A DNA stretch of 41,431 bases from an uncultured Pseudomonadota bacterium (lineage in GTDB: Bacteria; Myxococcota_A; UBA9160; PR03), in contig CAADGG010000072.1 in the NCBI GenBank assembly GCA_900696485.1, positions 1-41,431 of the forward strand, in the 5' to 3' direction. Shown piece after piece: positions 37,867-41,431 of this stretch. The notes under the pieces are model-generated. The model saw only the letters and a program-made list of their open reading frames with translations. It was not told the DNA's origin and did not search any database. Every line of letters begins with the position of its first letter. The first letter of the stretch is position 1. A program made the translations under genes and the position numbers.

Positions 37867-38883
37867 TCATCCCATCGGGTACCGGATCTCGCGGGAGATC
37901 CGATCGACTTCGGCGAGCACGTCGGCCGAGAGCTTCGTATCGGCGGCCGTCAGCAGCGGATCGAGCTGCTCGGGCGACGTCGCGCCGATCAGCGTCGAGC
38001 CGATGAAGTCACGAGTCAGGGTCCACGCGATCGCGAAGGTCGGCAGCGCGACGCCACAGTCCGCCGCCAGCGTCGCGACGCGCTCGACGGTTCCGAGGGT
38101 CCCGGCATTGACGAAACGCGCGATCATCGCCTTCGTCCGCGGGTTCCAGTCCCGGTAGCGCGTGAAGCGGGCGCCGTCCGGCCACGCCCCGCCTTGATAC
38201 TTGCCGGAGAGCACACCGCCGGCGAGCGGGCTGTAGGCCAGCAGGCTCACCTGTTCGCGCCGGCACACCTCGGCCAGCTCGTCCTCGAAGCGGCGGTGGA
38301 GCAGGCTGAAGTTGTTCTGGATCGTTTCGTGGCGAGCCAGCCCGCTGCGCTCCGACGTCCACAGGCTCTTCATCAACCCGTACGCCGATTCGTTGCTGCA
38401 GCCGAGCGCACGCACCTTGCCGGCCTCGACGAGACGCGTGAGCCCGTCGAGGGTCTCCTCGACGGGCAGGCCGGCCTCGGGCCAATGGGTCTGGTAGAGG
38501 TCGATGTAGTCGGTGCCGAGCCGGCGCAGGCTGTCGTCGCAGGCGCGCGCGATCGAGTGGCGATCGAGGGCGGTGCGCCCGCTGCGCACGGGGGCCTGGA
38601 ACCAGCCCCCGCTCGGGCCGGCGATCTTCGTCGCCAGCAGCACGGCGTCGCGCGGTTTGCTCTTCAGCCAGCGGCCGAGAATCTCCTCGGTCCGGCCGGC
38701 CCACTGCGGATCCGGCGGCACCGGATAGACCTCGGCCGCATCGAGGAAGAACAGGCCGGCGTCCCACGCCTTGTCGAGGATCGCGATGCTGGTCGCCTCG
38801 TCGGCCATCGAGCCGAAGGTCATCGTCCCGAGTCCGAGTTCGGGGACGACGAGGCCGCTGCGACCGAGCCGACGATGCTTCAT
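37867..38883 (-). CDS. Aldo/keto reductase, Tas-like
   Basis: 338-residue TIM-barrel NADPH-dependent reductase. The N-terminus MKHRRLGRSGLVVPELGLGTMTFG, the catalytic Asp/Tyr in LDAAEVYPVPPDP near 48-60, Lys in LLATKIAGPSGGW near 85 and His in DLYQTHWPE near 130 complete the tetrad. The EVYPVPP block and the overall layout match E. coli Tas-type proteins. It reduces aldehydes or ketones; the natural substrate is unknown. It is part of a minus-strand run: the DUF1499 gene ends 52 nt upstream and the SCO-type gene starts 7 nt downstream. Confidence 0.94.
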   Translation of the reverse strand: MKHRRLGRSGLVVPELGLGTMTFGSMADEATSIAILDKAWDAGLFFLDAAEVYPVPPDPQWAGRTEEILGRWLKSKPRDAVLLATKIAGPSGGWFQAPVRSGRTALDRHSIARACDDSLRRLGTDYIDLYQTHWPEAGLPVEETLDGLTRLVEAGKVRALGCSNESAYGLMKSLWTSERSGLARHETIQNNFSLLHRRFEDELAEVCRREQVSLLAYSPLAGGVLSGKYQGGAWPDGARFTRYRDWNPRTKAMIARFVNAGTLGTVERVATLAADCGVALPTFAIAWTLTRDFIGSTLIGATSPEQLDPLLTAADTKLSADVLAEVDRISREIRYPMG

Positions 38884-38935
38884 GAAAACCCTCCTGGCGC
38901 TCGAAGGCGGGGGCGAGCCGGGTCCCCGCGCGAGG

Positions 38936-39376
38936 CTACTCGACGACGCCGGCCTTTCTCAAGGCGGTGCGCAGCGCCTCGACACGTTTGCGATTCGCGC
39001 CTAGATCCGAGTAACCGATGCGTGAGGCCGAGCGGACGTCGAGACGACGGCCGTCCGCCGCAAGGGCGAGTTCGAGATCGTCGACGAAGCGGAACAACAG
39101 GCTGGTCGCCTCGGCGCGCAGGTAGCCGGGCTGCTCGGCGACGATCCGGGTGCGCGGCATCGACGCCACCGCACGCGTCAGCTCCGGCCACACGTCGGTC
39201 GCCGGCGCACGCAGCGCCAACGGCTCGACCCGGTGAGCGGCGTCGGCCGCCTGGCTCGAGACGCAGTTCGGTGAACTCGGACACGGCGCGAGCGGAGCGC
39301 CGCGACTCTCGCTCATGCCTTTCCCTCCGGTGCAGCCGATCGCGACCAGCACGAGCCCGGCCACGGCCCGCCTCAT
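38936..39376 (-). CDS. DUF1499-family lipoprotein
   Basis: 146 residues. A short signal (MRRAVAGLVLVAIGC) ends in a lipobox Cys near residue 15. The family start LAPCPSSPNCVSSQAADAAHRVEPL near 30-53, RIVAEQPGYLRAEATSLLFRFVDDLELAL near 78-106 and the closing DVRSASRIGYSDLGANRKRVEALR match DUF1499, a widespread envelope family without known activity. The ATG overlaps the stop of the DUF427 gene by 4 nt (ATGA), so they are translated together. Confidence 0.92.
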   Translation of the reverse strand: MRRAVAGLVLVAIGCTGGKGMSESRGAPLAPCPSSPNCVSSQAADAAHRVEPLALRAPATDVWPELTRAVASMPRTRIVAEQPGYLRAEATSLLFRFVDDLELALAADGRRLDVRSASRIGYSDLGANRKRVEALRTALRKAGVVE

Positions 39377-39654
39377 TCCACGACTTCGACGCCGCGCCAG
39401 AACGCGAACCAGCCCGCAATCTCCTGTGCGGCCGGTTTCGGCTCCGGATAGGTCCAGCACGCATCGCTGTTGCGCGCGCCGTCGACGACGACGTGCCGGT
39501 AGCGGGCGACGCCTTTCCACGAACAGGTGGTCTGCGTCGGGCTCTCTTCGAAGAACTCGGTCCGCAGGCTCTCCGGCGGAAAGTAGTGATTGCCCTCGAC
39601 GACCCGCGTGTTCCCGCTCTCCGCGAGCACCCGGCCCTTCCAGATCGCTCTCAC
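39373..39654 (-). CDS. DUF427-family protein
   Basis: 93 residues, full length for the family. Conserved blocks: MRAIWKGRVLAES, VVEGNHYFPPESL near 18-30, TTCSWKGVARYRHVVVDG near 42-59 and WTYPEPKPAAQEIAGWFAFWRGVEV at the end. It is a small beta fold without known activity; the conserved Cys-Ser-Trp-Lys-Gly centre suggests a ligand-binding or redox role, which is not established. AGGAGG lies 5 nt before the GTG, fixing the start. Overlaps the DUF1499 gene by 4 nt. Confidence 0.94.
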   Translation of the reverse strand: MRAIWKGRVLAESGNTRVVEGNHYFPPESLRTEFFEESPTQTTCSWKGVARYRHVVVDGARNSDACWTYPEPKPAAQEIAGWFAFWRGVEVVE

Positions 39655-39684
39655 GAGATCCTCCTGCCTCGTGGCGGCAACGCG

Positions 39685-40116
39685 CTAGCGCCAGCCGAGC
39701 ACGTCGTGACCCCGGTCGGCGAGGCAGCGTTCGGTGTAGCGCCGCAAGACGGGATCGTCCCCCGAGCGCGAGCGGAACAGCGTGCGCAGCAGACCGCTGG
39801 TCGCGCCGACGGCCGCGCCGGTTGCCGCACCGCGGCCTGCGCTGCCGAGGATCGCACCGGCCACCGCTCCGGTCGCACCGCCGACGACGGCGCCGCCAGC
39901 GGTGCTCCGCGCCGCGTCGCGGCCGAGCGCACGCCCCTCGCGCGCATGGCGTCGCGCGAGCGTCAGGCACTCCTCGACGTCGCGCTCGATGCGGGCCTCG
40001 GCGCTGCCGCCGGCGTGCGCATTCGAGTACACGACGGGACGGGCCGCACAGCCCATGCTGAGGGCCGCAAGTCCGATGCCGAGCCCCGCCAAGCGCAGCC
40101 AGCGCGTCGATTCCAT
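39685..40116 (-). CDS. Glycine-zipper lipoprotein
   Basis: 143 residues. Signal with lipobox (ALSMGC, Cys near 23). The centre is a classic glycine zipper (STAGGAVVGGATGAVAGAILGSAGRGAATGAAVGATSG) near 72-110, followed by a charged end with conserved Arg/Tyr/Cys (LRRYTERCLADRGHDVLGW). Such segments insert into or line the outer membrane; function in this family is structural or unknown. GGAGGGGA precedes the ATG by about 4 nt. The DUF427 gene follows after 30 nt. Confidence 0.88.
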   Translation of the reverse strand: MESTRWLRLAGLGIGLAALSMGCAARPVVYSNAHAGGSAEARIERDVEECLTLARRHAREGRALGRDAARSTAGGAVVGGATGAVAGAILGSAGRGAATGAAVGATSGLLRTLFRSRSGDDPVLRRYTERCLADRGHDVLGWR

Positions 40117-40151
40117 CGCTCCCCTCCAGTCGTCGCCGCGGACGACGCGAG

Positions 40152-40760
40152 CTACGCGCTGGCGCTCGGCCGCGACGACACCGCCTCGTACCAGCGCGCC
40201 AGGTGCTTCGATTCCGGTGCGATGCGGATGCCGGTCGGCTTGCCGAAGTCGATGCCGCACAGGGCCGTGATGTCGGCGATCGTGAAGTCGTCGCCGGCGA
40301 CGAACGAGGAACCCGCCAGGTGCTCGTCCAGCCAAGCGAGGCGCTTGGTCACCGCGCCGCGACAGACCTCGCCGAATTCCGGCACCTGCGGGATGCGGCC
40401 CTTGAAGAAATCGTGGGTATTGCGGAACACCTGCATGATCGGGAACGCCACCTCGAGCTCCATGCGGCGCTGCCACATCTCGACGACGGCCTCTCCCTTC
40501 GCACCGACGCCCATCAGCGGCGGTTCGGGCTGGGTGCGCTCGAAGTAGCGGCAGATCGCCACCGTCTCGGCGATGCAGGTCCCGTCGTCGAGCTCGAGCA
40601 GCGGAATCCCGCCGAACGGGTTCTTCGCCAGGAACTCGGGTTTGCGGTTCTCGGCCTTCGCGAGATCGATCGGGACGGTCGGGACGGAGATTCCCTTCTC
40701 CGCGAGGAAGATCCGCACGCGGCGGGGATTCGGAGCGATTTTCGAGTCGTAGAGTTTCAC
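40152..40760 (-). CDS. Glutathione S-transferase
   Basis: 202-residue cytosolic GST: an N-terminal thioredoxin-like domain (MKLYDSKIAPNPRRVRIFLAEKGI; PFGGIPLLELDDGTCIAETVAICRYFE near 48-75, where Glu-Thr binds the glutathione gamma-glutamyl end) and a helical C-terminal domain with FVAGDDFTIADITAL near 153-168. The residue after the first strand is Ser/Lys-Ile-Ala-Pro-Asn, so the activating residue is probably Ser or Asn. It conjugates or reduces electrophiles with glutathione. The GTG at 40760 follows GGGAGA by 7 nt. Confidence 0.94.
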   Translation of the reverse strand: MKLYDSKIAPNPRRVRIFLAEKGISVPTVPIDLAKAENRKPEFLAKNPFGGIPLLELDDGTCIAETVAICRYFERTQPEPPLMGVGAKGEAVVEMWQRRMELEVAFPIMQVFRNTHDFFKGRIPQVPEFGEVCRGAVTKRLAWLDEHLAGSSFVAGDDFTIADITALCGIDFGKPTGIRIAPESKHLARWYEAVSSRPSASA

Positions 40761-40842
40761 GAGGGGTCTCCCGAGGGGCGCGTAAAGCGGGAGGGTATCC
40801 CTTTTTGCGCACCCGTGGAGACCCGACGGGGTGGCGATCGCC

Positions 40843-41172
40843 CTACAGCAGACCCCACGTGTAGAGCTTGGTGGCGATCCGGGCGGCCGTGCGCAGCATC
40901 TTCAGCAGCTGCTCGCCGGCCGGCCGCTCGCGATACTCGGGGCACAGACGGGCGCGCCGATCCGAGATGCGCCCGATGTGCTGCAACGTGTTCTCTTCCC
41001 ACTTCGTGTTGTTGCGCTCGCGCGCCCGATCGACGACGGTGGCGTAGTGCGCGATCTGCCGCGTCATCCGCGAACATTCGCCGCGCGACACGTACGCGCG
41101 CGGCGCGTCGGCCAGCGCCACGACCGGCACGGCCAACAGCAACAACAGCGCGATCACGATGGTTCGACGCAT
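40843..41172 (-). CDS. Small secreted protein, unknown function
   Basis: 109 residues. The signal peptide MRRTIVIALLLLLAVPVVALA/DA is textbook, with cleavage near residue 21-23. The mature part has two Cys (GECSRMTRQ near 33 and RLCPEYRERP near 77), which could pair in the periplasm, and a helical middle (RARERNNTKWEENTLQHIGR). GAGGA lies 7 nt before the ATG. It heads the minus-strand run that continues with the GST gene 82 nt on. I recognise no family. Confidence 0.72.
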   Translation of the reverse strand: MRRTIVIALLLLLAVPVVALADAPRAYVSRGECSRMTRQIAHYATVVDRARERNNTKWEENTLQHIGRISDRRARLCPEYRERPAGEQLLKMLRTAARIATKLYTWGLL

Positions 41173-41431
41173 CGGCGGGTCCTCGCGGTCCAGGCGGGTC
41201 CGTACCTCGGGCCTATCGGCGCGCGGGGCCGATCGGTGAAGCCCACGCTTGCCCCCCTCGGGGGAGGCGACCCCGCTCACAGGCTTGCCGAGAATCGGCC
41301 ACTAGCGAACGCGCATCGCCGGGTGGGAGGAGCACACCCGGAGCCGTAATCCGGAGGCGGCCGTACCAAACCCGTACGCAGCGCCGAAGCTCGTCCGCCG
41401 AGGACATCGGCGCAGGGTGTGCTCCTCCCAC
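41173..41431. other. Non-coding right end of the window with inverted repeats
   Basis: Upstream region of the last minus-strand gene. It holds a TCCCCCGAGGGG copy (minus strand, 41254-41265) and two arms of a perfect 17-bp inverted repeat (listed separately). The one frame open across it on the minus strand has no coding character. No tRNA seen. Confidence 0.4.
41323..41431. repeat. Perfect 17-bp inverted repeat with 75-bp spacer, at the window edge
   Basis: GTGGGAGGAGCACACCC at 41323-41339 returns as its exact reverse complement GGGTGTGCTCCTCCCAC at 41415-41431, and the right arm ends on the final base. A MITE-like element, a transcript stem or a contig-end assembly fold-back would all look like this. 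Confidence 0.8.

Noticed and set aside
37858..40548. 896-codon plus-strand open frame across five minus-strand genes
   Set aside because: Every segment lies opposite a recognised gene (aldo/keto reductase, DUF1499, DUF427, glycine-zipper, GST). Shadow frame from codon bias.
40784..40806. GGGA...TCCCTTTTT, terminator-like on the plus strand
   Set aside because: The stem is only 4 bp and no plus-strand gene ends here; both neighbours are on the minus strand.
41213..41431. 72-codon minus-strand frame starting at the window edge
   Set aside because: Composition is non-coding, it begins inside the 17-bp repeat, and it lies in the upstream region of the last gene.

Overview
This is one unbroken stretch of bacterial chromosome, high in GC by eye, densely coded on both strands, with many 1-4 nt overlaps between genes and strong third-position GC. 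I see no insertion sequence, prophage, CRISPR array, rRNA or tRNA. The organism looks diderm: several proteins have lipoboxes, and there are a glycine-zipper envelope protein, HtpX, an SCO/CusF-type copper protein and an L,L-diaminopimelate aminotransferase. The mix of TIGR03790, double-FHA, GAF-array, FG-GAP lipoprotein, DapL, acyl-CoA dehydrogenase and F420/LLM-type genes fits a lineage formerly placed in Deltaproteobacteria (Myxococcota, Desulfobacterota or Binatota-like). That placement is an inference of low to moderate confidence.

Layout from left to right. 1-3.8 kb: topoisomerase III with a basic tail, then a HIT hydrolase. 3.8-8.5 kb: an FG-GAP lipoprotein, divergent from hisS (of the plant-organelle-like subtype), and speA (arginine decarboxylase). 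8.8-10.8 kb: a multi-zinc-ribbon protein paired with an SPFH-GYF protein, resembling the Bacillus YdjG/YdjI membrane-stress pair. 10.8-13.7 kb (minus): an ADP-forming acyl-CoA synthetase with permuted domains, followed by a DPM1-like glycosyltransferase. 13.9-17.8 kb: an LLM-class oxidoreductase tightly coupled to an alkyl-DHAP-synthase-like flavoprotein, then dapL. 18-21 kb: a small secreted protein, a SAM methyltransferase, and a compact sulfur operon of an ETHE1/Blh-type metallo-hydrolase and two half-size YeeE/YedE membrane proteins. 21-24.2 kb: ettA (ABC-F) and a TIGR03790 lipoprotein with calcium-type repeats. 24.2-26.9 kb (minus): an AidB-like acyl-CoA dehydrogenase coupled to a 3-hydroxyisobutyrate-dehydrogenase-like enzyme.

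26.9-31.8 kb (minus): a possible signalling block made of a double-FHA protein, a proline-rich two-TM coiled-coil protein and a triple-GAF protein ending in a degenerate GGDEF domain. 31.9-36.1 kb: a GPH-type transporter, a 64-residue basic protein, a PhoD-type lipoprotein phosphatase that appears to lack a standard start codon, and htpX. 36.4-41.2 kb: a small zinc-ribbon protein, then a seven-gene minus-strand run (secreted protein, GST, glycine-zipper lipoprotein, DUF427, DUF1499, Tas-like aldo/keto reductase, CusF-SCO fusion) whose members suggest redox and envelope maintenance.

Most genes belong to known families. The least explained parts are the FHA/TM/GAF block, the zinc-ribbon/SPFH-GYF pair, the start of the PhoD-like gene, and a perfect 17-bp inverted repeat whose right arm ends exactly at the last base of the window.
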